Source: Deinococcales bacterium (GTDB taxonomy: Bacteria; Deinococcota; Deinococci; Deinococcales; JAAFIG01). From it: DNA of 64,000 nt. Position 1 is the stretch's first letter. Each line of letters begins with the position of its first letter. The stretch is taken from NCBI GenBank assembly GCA_013298595.1, contig JAAFIG010000020.1, positions 16,926-80,925 of the forward strand. The letters run 5' to 3'. Shown piece after piece: positions 28,336 to 36,789 of the stretch. Under the pieces are notes generated by a model. That model did not search any database. It was not told the origin of the DNA and was given only the letters and a program-made list of their open reading frames with translations. The position numbers and the translations under genes are program-made.

Positions 28336-30920
28336 CTTCGGCAGATTTATTTGCAGATGCAGTTGCTCCTCGAGATGCGTTATCACGCGATGTGGATTTG
28401 CTAGGGCGTTGCCTTGGGGCGGTTTTAATCGAACAACAAGGACAAGAATTTTTTGATCTTGAAGAAGAGGTTCGTGAACTCACCAAACGTGCTCGAGCTG
28501 GAGATTTAGCTGCACCTGAGCGTTTAATGAAAATCGCAGCTGACATTGGTTTATCCGATGCCGAAGCTTTAATTCGGGCTTTTACGCAATACTTTCATTT
28601 AACCAACCTCGCCGAGGAACGCCACCGTGTGCGTTGGCGTGACACCCGTAGCTCGCAACTCGAGCCGCGCAAACAAAGCCTGCACGATGCAATACGGCAA
28701 CTTAAAAATCATGGCATGAATGCTTTACAAGTGCTTCAATTACTCGAGCGCATCGAATTGGGTAGCACGTTCACAGCTCATCCAACCGAATTGCGGCGGC
28801 GTACAGTGCGGGCGCATCTCGAGCATATTTCTGAAGAACTCAGTTACTTAGAATCTGAATCTGATCGGGCAGCCGCTTTAGAGCGTGTGATGGCTCGAGT
28901 CGAGGTGTTGTGGGGTACGCTTGAGTTACAAGCCCGTAACCCAACTGTGCATGACGAAGTGGTTAATGGTTTACACTATTTTACTTCGATTGCTACGGCA
29001 TTACCTGCTTTACAAGCCGATTTACAAACAGCCATGCAGCTCGAGTTTGGGGCTGGTCAACCCGAAGTGCTGTTACCATTAAAATTTTATAGTTGGATTG
29101 GTGGCGACCGCGACGGCAATCCCTTTGTGACACCAGAAGTGACTGCTGAAACACTCGAGTACCATGAAACCTCGGCTCGGGAAGCTTTGCGTAGCGATGT
29201 TAAACAATTGTTTGCGGTCTTGTCGCAACACCGCGAACGTGTGCATGTGCATTTAGATTCGACCGCCCCAGAACCGTGGCGGGCAGAACTCGAGGCATTA
29301 TATATTCGTTTAAAAACCGAAAGTGTGGATGCTGTACCGATTTTATTATCAGTGCGTGATTCCTTAGTTGCTGCTGGGCAAGACCGAGCCGCTAAAGTAT
29401 TTGTTGAACCTGTTTTGGTACGGGCACAAATGTTTGGTACGCATTTAGTGGCACTAGATATCCGCGAATTCTCGGGCAAACTCGAGATTGCAGTGGCTCA
29501 ACTTTTACAATTGGGTGGTGTGACCAGCGATTACTTAACTTTAGCTGAACCTGAACGTATGGCATTACTCGAGCACGAACTGGCTACCCGCCGTCCGCTT
29601 TTACCAATTGGTGAACCCATCTCCGAGGAATTGCGAGCTGTCCTCGAGCCTTTACGGGTGATGCGAGCCAAACTCGAGACCAACCCTAATGCCTTTGGGC
29701 GCTATGTGATTTCGCATGGCGAAGCAGCCTCAGATGTGCTGGAAGCCTTGATTCTTGGGCGCGAAGCAGGTTTCTTGACCCTTGATGTCTCACCGCTTTT
29801 TGAAACACCTCACGATCTCGAAAATTGCCCAGAGGTAATGAAAACTTTACTCGAGTCTACAGTTTATCGGGCTTACCTTGGTATGCGTGTGCAAGAAGTG
29901 ATGCTTGGCTACTCGGACAGCAACAAAGAAGCGGGTTTCTTAGCAGCAAACTGGGCACTGTACAAAGCCCAAGAAAGCCTTGCCAAATTATTCACGGCTG
30001 CCGCTGTACCATATCGTTTCTTTCATGGGCGCGGCACAAGTATCGGGCGTGGCGGTGGACCAGCAGCTCGAGGCATCATGGCGCAGCCTCCAGGCACCAT
30101 TGGGGCTGGTTTGCGTTTAACCGAACAAGGCGAAGCCCTCGCTGACCGTTATGCCAGCCCAGAAATGGCAAAGCGTAACCTTGAGCAACTTCTATACGCC
30201 ATTATTGTTGCGGCTGCCCAAAACGAACAACCTGTACCACTCGAATGGCGCGAAGCTTTGGATGCCGCTGCCACTGCCTCGAGCCAAAAATACCAAGCAC
30301 TGGTCTTCCATAAAGATTTTCTTGAATTTTTTGAAGCGGCTACACCGATTAACGAAATTGCCAGTTTACGCATTGCTAGCCGCCCTGTGCGTCGCCCTGG
30401 TAAACCAACCCTCGATAATTTACGAGCGATTCCTTGGGTGATGAGTTGGACTCAAAACCGCGCCACCGTTCCAGGTTGGTACGGAATTGGCACTGGTTTA
30501 GCAGTACTCGAGCAAATCGAAGTTGGATTAAGTGCCAAACTTTACAAAGAGTGGGCTTTTTTTCGCAGCTTACTGGATAATGCCCAAATGAGTTTAGCTA
30601 AGTCCGATATGGGTATTTTTGCTCGGTACGCAGCTCTATCGGATCAAATAAACCTTCGAGATGCAATTATGAGCGAATACCAACAAGCTGTCAAATTGGT
30701 TCGAGCTGCCATTGGCACAGATTTACTCGAGTCAGAGCCGCGCTTAAAACGCAGTATCGAAGTGCGTAACCCTTATGTAGACCCAATTCATATCGTGCAA
30801 GTCGAACTCTTACGCCGATACCGTTCCACCCCAACTGAAGCGGCTGAACGTGTCACCCTCGAGCGAGCATTGCTGCTGAGTATTCAAGGAATTGCAGCAG
30901 GTTTAAGAAATACAGGCTAA
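28332..30920 (+). CDS. ppc: Phosphoenolpyruvate carboxylase
   Basis: This 862-residue enzyme adds bicarbonate to PEP to give oxaloacetate, the citrate synthase co-substrate. Motifs: TAHPTELRRRTV near residue 147 with the catalytic His, GGDRDGNPFVT near 255, GYSDSNKEAGF near 526, FHGRGTSIGRGGGP near 564, and C-terminal RNTG. Two positions differ from the usual family text: GYSDSNKD is here KE, and the loop GRGGS is GRGTS. The start ATG overlaps the YmdB-type gene. CTCGAG is dense here (about one per 137 bp). It converges on the HupE-like gene with a 4-bp overlap. Confidence 0.95.
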   Translation: MTSADLFADAVAPRDALSRDVDLLGRCLGAVLIEQQGQEFFDLEEEVRELTKRARAGDLAAPERLMKIAADIGLSDAEALIRAFTQYFHLTNLAEERHRVRWRDTRSSQLEPRKQSLHDAIRQLKNHGMNALQVLQLLERIELGSTFTAHPTELRRRTVRAHLEHISEELSYLESESDRAAALERVMARVEVLWGTLELQARNPTVHDEVVNGLHYFTSIATALPALQADLQTAMQLEFGAGQPEVLLPLKFYSWIGGDRDGNPFVTPEVTAETLEYHETSAREALRSDVKQLFAVLSQHRERVHVHLDSTAPEPWRAELEALYIRLKTESVDAVPILLSVRDSLVAAGQDRAAKVFVEPVLVRAQMFGTHLVALDIREFSGKLEIAVAQLLQLGGVTSDYLTLAEPERMALLEHELATRRPLLPIGEPISEELRAVLEPLRVMRAKLETNPNAFGRYVISHGEAASDVLEALILGREAGFLTLDVSPLFETPHDLENCPEVMKTLLESTVYRAYLGMRVQEVMLGYSDSNKEAGFLAANWALYKAQESLAKLFTAAAVPYRFFHGRGTSIGRGGGPAARGIMAQPPGTIGAGLRLTEQGEALADRYASPEMAKRNLEQLLYAIIVAAAQNEQPVPLEWREALDAAATASSQKYQALVFHKDFLEFFEAATPINEIASLRIASRPVRRPGKPTLDNLRAIPWVMSWTQNRATVPGWYGIGTGLAVLEQIEVGLSAKLYKEWAFFRSLLDNAQMSLAKSDMGIFARYAALSDQINLRDAIMSEYQQAVKLVRAAIGTDLLESEPRLKRSIEVRNPYVDPIHIVQVELLRRYRSTPTEAAERVTLERALLLSIQGIAAGLRNTG

Positions 30921-31975
30921 GAAAATAAGGCACGTTCAAAAAACCAGAATAAACCTGCACAGACTGCAAAAAACGAGATACTCTGCCGAACTCGAGCTTC
31001 CCACGAAATGCGTTTAAGCAGTTGTAACAAAGCAAAAGCGGGTATCACTACAGCTAACTGTCCAATTTCCACACCAAGGTTAAAACCAAACAAAGACAAT
31101 GCCACATTGGTTTGTGGTAAACCAATATCCTCGAGTACACCAGCAAACTCTAAGCCATGAATTAAACCAAAAGCAAAAGTTAACCCCCAACGGCTGCGGG
31201 TCAGTGCGGTTGTGTCTTTACGCAATAAATTCTCGGCAGCAACAAAAGCAATGGTAAGTGCAATGCCGCTTTCGACAAATCTCGAGGGTAAATGCACAAT
31301 GTTTAAAGCGGCTAAGGATAAACTGATGGAGTGTGCCACGGTGAAGGCCGTAATCACTTTAAGTAAATAGGGTAATCCGCCACCCAGCATCAGTAAGGTT
31401 AGAACAAACAACAAATGATCGTAGCCTGTCAGAATATGTTCAATACCAAGTTTGATAAAGCCAAAAAAATCGGTGGAATCTGTTTTTTCGGCAAGCGCAA
31501 ATTCGCGGCTATCAGGGCGAAAAACAATTTCTCGAGCTTCGCCGTTATACAGTAAAGTAGCGACACAACTGGCAGTCGAGACACCTTCAACAAATAAATT
31601 GTAATTGATACGAAAATCTTTTGTGTCACCCAGTAATGCAAATGTCAGTACCACGGTACTATGGGTATTGGCTTTTGGTCCAAGATTTTTTTGTGGAGCA
31701 GACTCGAGCCTAAAATTGGCACTTTGTGCGCTCGAGAAGACCTGAATTTTTTGTTTAAAAAAAACTTGTAAAGCAGCGTTTTGACTTTCGACTTCTTGGC
31801 TCGAGAGCACTCCGTTTTTATCTGTGTCAAATTGTTCGGTTAAACGTGTAGGAAAGGTCAGTGTCAGTTGTGCACTTTTTCCCCCAAGCACTATTTCGGC
31901 GGCACTTAAATCCGACCAGTGAGCAAAAACGTTATTGCTTATTAAAAAGAAAAATAGAATTAAAAGCTTTTTCAT
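30917..31975 (-). CDS. HupE/UreJ-family membrane protein with EF-hand-like ectodomain
   Basis: This 352-residue protein has a signal peptide (1-18), an exported domain of about 150 residues and six to seven membrane segments. The motif GIEHILTGYDHLLFVLTLLMLGG near residues 178-200 is diagnostic of HupE/UreJ_2, as is GLIHGLEFAGVLEDIGLP. In the ectodomain, DTDKNGVLSSQEVE near residue 50 looks like one EF-hand calcium loop. Family members are thought to move nickel or other metals, but for this branch that is uncertain. It follows the TPR gene by 14 bp and is probably in its operon. Confidence 0.82.
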   Translation of the reverse strand: MKKLLILFFFLISNNVFAHWSDLSAAEIVLGGKSAQLTLTFPTRLTEQFDTDKNGVLSSQEVESQNAALQVFFKQKIQVFSSAQSANFRLESAPQKNLGPKANTHSTVVLTFALLGDTKDFRINYNLFVEGVSTASCVATLLYNGEAREIVFRPDSREFALAEKTDSTDFFGFIKLGIEHILTGYDHLLFVLTLLMLGGGLPYLLKVITAFTVAHSISLSLAALNIVHLPSRFVESGIALTIAFVAAENLLRKDTTALTRSRWGLTFAFGLIHGLEFAGVLEDIGLPQTNVALSLFGFNLGVEIGQLAVVIPAFALLQLLKRISWEARVRQSISFFAVCAGLFWFFERALFS

Positions 31976-31989
31976 AATATTCCCCTGTC

Positions 31990-33315
31990 TTAATTTGTGT
32001 TGTTCTCGAGCTGAGAAATACGCTCGAGCGTTGGATTGATTTTCTTGGCTTTAGCAAACCAAGCATCGGCTTCTTGTTTGTTCCCTAATGCAATTTCGAT
32101 TTGCCCTATACGCTGCATCAGCGCAGCATCTTGAACACCAAAACGCAGAGCACGTTGCAGTGTGGCTCGAGCTGCCAGTGCATTACCAGCCTCGAGTTGC
32201 GCCCATGCCAAGACATACAAGGTTTGGCTGTCCGAACGAATGGTGCTTTCATGGGTAGCAAGTTTTAAAGCTTCTGCTATCTCAGATTTTTGCCCAGCTT
32301 CAAGGAGCAACGCTGCTAATTCTCGAGCGTGTCCAAAAGCACCAGTTTTTAATTCTGCCCGCAATGAATCCTTAGCTTGTTGCCATAACGCACGGTCTTC
32401 TTGCCCGCGTAAGCGTTTGACTCGAGCCATGCCTCGTAAGGCAGCATGATTAAAAACAGTGATGGTTTTTTGCGAATCTTGCTCGAGTTGCTGGTATAAA
32501 GTCATGGCCGCATCGAAATTACCTAGTTGAACTTGTGTATCGGCTAAAAGCAAAATAGCTTGTGAATCATTAGGAACAATGCGGATAGCTTCAAGTAGCA
32601 AATCTCGCGCTAAAGGCAATTGCCCATTTCGCAAATACCAACGGGCTAAATAGGTTCTGGCTCGAGCTGAACCGACGAGGTCATCGGCTTCTTCGAGTTG
32701 TAAGGCTGCTTCGTAGTCGGTTTTAGCGTCTAAACCTTGGGCTTCATGAACCAATCCAGCTAGCAGTACATGCCCCATCGAAGGCGCACCTTGCATCAGA
32801 ATTTGTACGTTCTTAGCCGCAGCAGGAACATGACCTAAAGCCAAATCTATTGTGGTTTGTAAAGACAGCACAGCAGCGCTTTGTGGTGTGATTTTCTTAA
32901 TCCGCTCGAGTAAAGCTTGGGCTTGTGTAAATTGATGCTGTGCTAAAGCCACTTCTGCCAGTACCAATAAAGCACCGGCATTGAGTATCGGTAACGCTAC
33001 TAAACTGCGTTCAGCTGAATTTTGTGCCAACAAATACCAACTGGCTTCTCCAGAAACTCGAGCGCGTTGCAGATATGTAGCAGCCAGTGCTGCACGGTCT
33101 AAACCATCGTTAGGATTGCGCTGAATGCGGGTTAAATAAAAAGCAATTTCTTGCTGATACAACCCCGACCTCGATTTGGCTCGAGACTCAAGCAAATGAT
33201 TAAATCGGTACTGCAACGCTTGAGGTAAAGCCTGTCTGGAATTCATCCATAAAAATACAGCTAGAAAAAGGAAAATCGGAATTAGCAAAAAGCGTTTATC
33301 GTAACGAATCATCAT
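31990..33315 (-). CDS. Membrane-anchored TPR protein
   Basis: This 441-residue protein has one N-terminal membrane segment (FLLIPIFLFLAVFLWM) and then a chain of TPRs. Clear units include ALQLEEADDLVGSARARTYLA, NDSQAILLLADTQVQLGNFDAA and DAALMQRIGQIEIALGNKQEADAWF. There is no catalytic motif. It starts at the first of two ATGs (33315), with a weak ribosome-binding site. With the HupE-like gene 14 bp downstream it looks like one operon, perhaps a membrane complex for metal or exported-protein handling (inference). Confidence 0.8.
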   Translation of the reverse strand: MMIRYDKRFLLIPIFLFLAVFLWMNSRQALPQALQYRFNHLLESRAKSRSGLYQQEIAFYLTRIQRNPNDGLDRAALAATYLQRARVSGEASWYLLAQNSAERSLVALPILNAGALLVLAEVALAQHQFTQAQALLERIKKITPQSAAVLSLQTTIDLALGHVPAAAKNVQILMQGAPSMGHVLLAGLVHEAQGLDAKTDYEAALQLEEADDLVGSARARTYLARWYLRNGQLPLARDLLLEAIRIVPNDSQAILLLADTQVQLGNFDAAMTLYQQLEQDSQKTITVFNHAALRGMARVKRLRGQEDRALWQQAKDSLRAELKTGAFGHARELAALLLEAGQKSEIAEALKLATHESTIRSDSQTLYVLAWAQLEAGNALAARATLQRALRFGVQDAALMQRIGQIEIALGNKQEADAWFAKAKKINPTLERISQLENNTN

Positions 33316-33328
33316 AGTGCAACCTCGA

Positions 33329-33356
33329 GTCTGGGCGTAGCGCACTACGCCCAGAC
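33329..33356 (-). terminator. Perfect 12-bp hairpin
   Basis: 33329-33340 and 33345-33356 are perfect reverse complements around CGCA. It lies between the small ORF and the TPR gene. No T-run follows on either strand, so it may be an attenuator, an mRNA stability element or a REP-like repeat. Confidence 0.5.
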
Positions 33357-33368
33357 GAATAAGAAGTT

Positions 33369-33500
33369 TTAGTTAGGTTCGGCTAAGAATGGGAAATTCT
33401 CGAGCAATGGTTTATGTTTTGTCCCACCAGCATTTGGATCATCAAAGGAAACATTATCGCCTTCTGGGTATACGTTTGAGAATTTGTGATTGGATGACAT
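33369..33500 (-). CDS. Small hypothetical protein, 43 residues
   Basis: An ORF from ATG 33500 to TAA 33369 encodes an acidic 43-residue protein with the pieces VYPEGDNVSFDDPNAGG and LLENFPFLAEPN. No membrane segment or signal is present. The end resembles the C-terminal tail of DUF4331 proteins, which often neighbour TPR and HupE-like genes, so it may be the remnant of such a gene (weak inference). No strong ribosome-binding site is seen. It is separated from the TPR gene by a hairpin. Confidence 0.4.
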   Translation of the reverse strand: MSSNHKFSNVYPEGDNVSFDDPNAGGTKHKPLLENFPFLAEPN

Positions 33501-33601
33501 TTGGAAATACTTTGCTTTTGTTTTAGTCAAAAGCTGCAAGAAATTGCGACATCCAATTTATCGAACAGCCACGTATACCTTTGTAGGAAGTACTTCCAAA
33601 T
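33499..33601. promoter_or_regulatory. Inverted repeat in the divergent promoter region
   Basis: 33499-33512 and 33588-33601 are reverse complements with 13 of 14 matches (core AAGTACTTCC, itself palindromic at 33586-33597). One arm covers the start of the small minus-strand ORF; the other precedes the ferritin-like gene. A dimeric regulator could bind both arms. Confidence 0.4.
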
Positions 33602-33651
33602 CTTTCGCAGCTTGAGATGACATGGATCTCGAGCCAACTCTTGAGGTCACT

Positions 33652-34281
33652 ATGAATGTGGATAAAGTCTCGACACGACGTAATTTCTTAAAAGTATTGG
33701 GTGTGGCTGGGGTAAGTGCTGGTTTGGTTGGGCATTTAGGGGATGTAGCGCTTGCACAAAGTAACAGTGGCATCACCGATGTTGATATTTTGCAACTAGC
33801 TTTAACTGCTGAGTACTTAGCGACTGATGTATACCAAAAGGCACTGATGGCGAAATTCCCAGGAGGTATTAAAGACTATCTCGAGGAAGCTTTAGCACAA
33901 GAAGAAACACATGTAAAAGCTTTAACCGACACAATTAAAGCTTTTAAAGCAATGCCTGTTGCTCGACCCAAATTTACTTATGGTGGTTTGCAATTTGTTG
34001 AAGCAAACCAAATGAAGATTCTCGAAACGATGATTGCTCTTGAAACTGCATTCACAGGCGCGTATCTTGGCGCAATTCCATTGATTCAAAATAAAGATGT
34101 TTTATCGGCTGCGGCTGCGATTGCAATGAACGAAGAAAGCCATTTGGCTACGTTGCGTGGCGGCTTAATTGCTTTGGGCGGTATGGTGAGTGGTAGACAA
34201 GTACCAAACGGACGTGCTTTTGGTCTGGCGATTACACCTGCTCAAGCTACTGCTGCTGTAACAAGTTTCATTGCTAAGTAA
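33652..34281 (+). CDS. Tat-exported ferritin-like protein
   Basis: This 209-residue protein starts at ATG 33652 after GAGGT. It has a twin-arginine signal (STRRNFLKVLG, then a hydrophobic run to VALAQS), so it is exported folded. The mature part is a ferritin-like four-helix bundle with carboxylate motifs LTAEYLATDVY, QEETHVKAL, ETAFTGAYLG and NEESHLATL, which fit a di-iron or related metal site. Similar proteins are often called desiccation-related or ferritin-like; the reaction is unknown. It is a monocistronic unit with its own terminator. Confidence 0.85.
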   Translation: MNVDKVSTRRNFLKVLGVAGVSAGLVGHLGDVALAQSNSGITDVDILQLALTAEYLATDVYQKALMAKFPGGIKDYLEEALAQEETHVKALTDTIKAFKAMPVARPKFTYGGLQFVEANQMKILETMIALETAFTGAYLGAIPLIQNKDVLSAAAAIAMNEESHLATLRGGLIALGGMVSGRQVPNGRAFGLAITPAQATAAVTSFIAK

Positions 34282-34338
34282 ATTACACTGCCAACTTTAG
34301 AGTGGAACCTCCTATATCTGCTCTAAAGCAATCCTTTG

Positions 34339-34370
34339 AACAAACCGAATTTTTTCGGTTTGTTTATTTT
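34339..34370 (+). terminator. Intrinsic terminator after ferritin-like gene
   Basis: An 11-bp stem (34339-34349 with 34354-34364) and a following T-rich tail. Confidence 0.8.
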
Positions 34371-34417
34371 GCTAAAAAATACTCTGGTAAAAGAAGAAAT
34401 TTATTTTTACTAAGTAC

Positions 34418-34452
34418 TTGACAAATCCTAGAAAATATGTGTAAATACACCT
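34418..34452 (+). promoter_or_regulatory. Leaderless marR promoter with palindromic operator
   Basis: TTGACA at 34418-34423, 17-bp spacer, GTAAAT at 34441-34446 with an upstream TG, then 6 nt to the ATG. The palindrome GTGTA-AA-TACAC (34439-34450) covers the -10, so a bound repressor would block RNA polymerase. This predicts autorepression by MarR. Confidence 0.75.
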
Positions 34453-34917
34453 ATGGCAATTGAAATCCCAATTCAAATGCGCCAAGCCGTCCAACGCAAC
34501 TCGAGTCGTTGTGCTGCCACAAATATACGCAAAGCCAGTCGAGCTATCAGCCAATTTTACGACCATGCCCTCGAGCCAAGCGGCTTGAAATCCACGCAAT
34601 TCACCATGCTTGTTGCGGTTGCTTGTCATGCCCCAATCGCACTGACCTTGTTGGCAGAACGTATGGTCATGGATCGCACAACACTAACCCGAGATTTACA
34701 ACGCCTTGAGGAACAAGGTTTACTCGAGATCAGCCCAGGAACAGATCGGCGCTCGAGAATTATTGAATTAACCAAAGCAGGACAAACAGCTTTATTGGCA
34801 GCTGTACCACTAAGAGCCAAAGCCCAAGCTCATATTGTTGAACACATCGGCGAGGAACGTTTAAGTAGCTTGCTCGAGATCATCGAAGAAGTGGTAGTGG
34901 CTGTGAAATCTGATTAA
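34453..34917 (+). CDS. MarR-family transcriptional regulator
   Basis: This 154-residue protein has the winged-helix plan: LKSTQFTMLVAVACHAPIA, LLAERMVMDRTTLTRDLQRLEEQGL (recognition helix near residues 70-90), then the wing GTDRRSRIIELTKAG. Flanking helices form the dimer. The ligand is unknown. It is leaderless, and operators overlap its own promoter and lie after its stop, upstream of the MBL-fold gene. It probably controls itself and the next two genes. Confidence 0.88.
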   Translation: MAIEIPIQMRQAVQRNSSRCAATNIRKASRAISQFYDHALEPSGLKSTQFTMLVAVACHAPIALTLLAERMVMDRTTLTRDLQRLEEQGLLEISPGTDRRSRIIELTKAGQTALLAAVPLRAKAQAHIVEHIGEERLSSLLEIIEEVVVAVKSD

Positions 34918-34933
34918 ATTTTTTTATAGATAA

Positions 34934-34949
34934 ATGTGTATATACACAT
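34934..34949 (+). promoter_or_regulatory. Perfect palindromic MarR-type operator
   Basis: The 16-nt perfect palindrome ATGTGTATATACACAT shares the GTGTA and TACAC arms with the operator at 34439-34450. It lies upstream of the MBL-fold hydrolase gene. A degenerate half-site (TGTGTAAACAACAC) is further down at about 35004-35017. Confidence 0.7.
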
Positions 34950-35141
34950 AAATAAAATAAACTCGTAAATATCAAAACCTATAACCCGAAATTAGAAATC
35001 TCTATGTGTAAACAACACTTTGAATGACACATCAAATCGAACCTATCGTAACTTACAAGGAGGGGTATGAAATCCTAACCAAATCTCGAGACAACCAAGG
35101 TATTTCAGCTACTCGTTAAGAAACGCAGTCAAAGGAAAATT

Positions 35142-36182
35142 ATGAAAAATACAAATGTACAAATTATTAAACCTGAAGTCTCGAGACGCGATGCTCTGCG
35201 CTTACTTGGTATGGGCGGACTAGCCCTTGGTGGATTATCTGCACTCAGCCCAAATACCCTTGGACAAAGTGCCACAACGCCAGCCGAAACCACAGGGCAT
35301 TATCGTGTCAAAATTGGTGATTTTGAATTATTTGTCATTTACGAAGGCACAATCACTTTTCCTATCCAAGCTTACGGCATCAATGTACCTGTTGCCCGTA
35401 TCGGACAATTATTAACCGATAATTTTCTGGCAGCAGGAGCAACTGTCAGCCAACCAATCAATTGTTTAGTGATTAAAACACCGCAAGGCAATGTCCTTGT
35501 GGATGCTGGAACAGGTGGCAAAGCAGGCGTAGCCGATGGCGGACGACTGATTGGTAATCTCGCAGCTATTGGTATCAAACCGAGCGATATTAACTATGTC
35601 ATCATGACGCATTTACACCCAGACCACATTGGTGGACTCTTTGAAGGTGGGGCTGCCACTTTTTCTAATCAACTTATTTTTAAGTACGCTGAACATGTCA
35701 TCACCAAACGCGAATGGGATACCATCGATAACCCAAGCCCAGGAGCACAAGCCAGACCAGCTGCCATCCAACCATTCTTTACTACCGTATTACAATCTGC
35801 TAAAGCAGCCTTGACCAACAAAATCCGATTTGTACAAGCAGGTGACCAAATCATCCCAGGTATAGAAATCATCAGCACACCAGGGCATACCGCAGGGCAT
35901 ATCTCGGTCAGAATAAGCTCGGGTAACCAAGAACTGATTCATCTTGTAGATTCTGTCACCCATCATGTCCTAGGATTTGCCCAAGATTTACGTCTTCTAT
36001 TTGACGAAGACGCACCTACAGCCGCTGCCACTCGAGCCAAAATCCTTGACCGAGTTGCCACTGACCGCAGCTTAGTGATGGGTTATCACTTTCCGTGGCC
36101 CGGACTCGCTCACATCCGCAAAATCGCCACAGGTTACGAGTGGGTACCCACTGCTTGGGACTGGGCAGCCCAAACAAAATAA
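35142..36182 (+). CDS. Tat-exported MBL-fold metallohydrolase
   Basis: This 346-residue protein has a twin-arginine signal (VSRRDALRLLGMGGLALGG). The metallo-beta-lactamase motif THLHPDHIGG lies near residue 151, TPGHTAGH near 247 and a further zinc His in GYHFPWPG near 311, so a two-zinc site is complete. The family includes lactonases and other hydrolases; the substrate is unknown. It starts after AAAGGAAAA. A DinB-like gene follows by 45 bp, and the MarR-type operator upstream suggests induction by an unknown ligand. Confidence 0.85.
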   Translation: MKNTNVQIIKPEVSRRDALRLLGMGGLALGGLSALSPNTLGQSATTPAETTGHYRVKIGDFELFVIYEGTITFPIQAYGINVPVARIGQLLTDNFLAAGATVSQPINCLVIKTPQGNVLVDAGTGGKAGVADGGRLIGNLAAIGIKPSDINYVIMTHLHPDHIGGLFEGGAATFSNQLIFKYAEHVITKREWDTIDNPSPGAQARPAAIQPFFTTVLQSAKAALTNKIRFVQAGDQIIPGIEIISTPGHTAGHISVRISSGNQELIHLVDSVTHHVLGFAQDLRLLFDEDAPTAAATRAKILDRVATDRSLVMGYHFPWPGLAHIRKIATGYEWVPTAWDWAAQTK

Positions 36183-36227
36183 ATAATTACGCGGATCAAA
36201 AAATTCAATTCACCAAGGAGAAAATTA

Positions 36228-36676
36228 TGAATATTCCAACTTTAAAAATGCAGTACGGCACCACCTATGGCAACATTCAAAAAGCCCTCGAGAAATTTAA
36301 TACCAGCACCGCCCAAATCGAATTTGCAGATGGTGGCAGTGCAAATTGGCTGATTGCACACATGATCGCCTCGAGACAAACACCAATCTTGTTATCAGGT
36401 GGTAAAACTATTTGGGAAACCCCAAAACTCCAACGCTGGGGACGCAATGCTGTCGCCCTCAGCAAAGATGAAACCCTTGATTTCGAGCAATTAAAAACCG
36501 ATTTAACCACCTCGCAAGAAGCCTTGATGACCTACCTCTCGAGCTTGAACGAAGCCGATTTAGCCAAAGAAACACCACTTGGAACGGTTGGTGGAATGCT
36601 GGCATTTTTATTGATTCACGAAGCACAACACGTTGGGCAATTGCTATCGTTACCAAGATTGCTGAAACTTTTATAA
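36228..36676 (+). CDS. DinB-like metal-binding protein
   Basis: This 148-residue protein starts at ATG 36228 after AAGGAG; the longer upstream frame overlaps the previous gene. The DinB/YfiT four-helix bundle is indicated by NWLIAHMIASR near residues 40-50 and LLIHEAQHVGQL near 125-136, which hold three metal-binding His residues. Such proteins are thiol-dependent transferases or stress proteins, often with unknown substrate. It shares a transcript with the MBL-fold gene, so a joint detoxification role is possible. Confidence 0.75.
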
Positions 36677-36686
36677 GCTCGAGACA

Positions 36687-36720
36687 TAAGAATCCCCGCC
36701 GTCATTCGCGGGGATTCTTA
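36687..36720. terminator. Perfect 13-bp bidirectional hairpin
   Basis: 36687-36699 and 36708-36720 are perfect reverse complements with a GC-rich core. It lies between convergent genes. The T-tail is poor, so it may rely on hairpin strength or on Rho. Confidence 0.6.
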
Positions 36721-36789
36721 CTGCCCAAAACCTCAAAGATGCGCTCGAGAAAATCCGATACTTTGACAAACAAGGATAGAACTCGAGTT

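Noticed and set aside
35067-35078. Start-like AGGAGGGGT followed by ATG AAA TCC TAA
   Set aside because: A strong Shine-Dalgarno-like run but the ORF has only three codons; noted as possible noise in the MarR-controlled leader.
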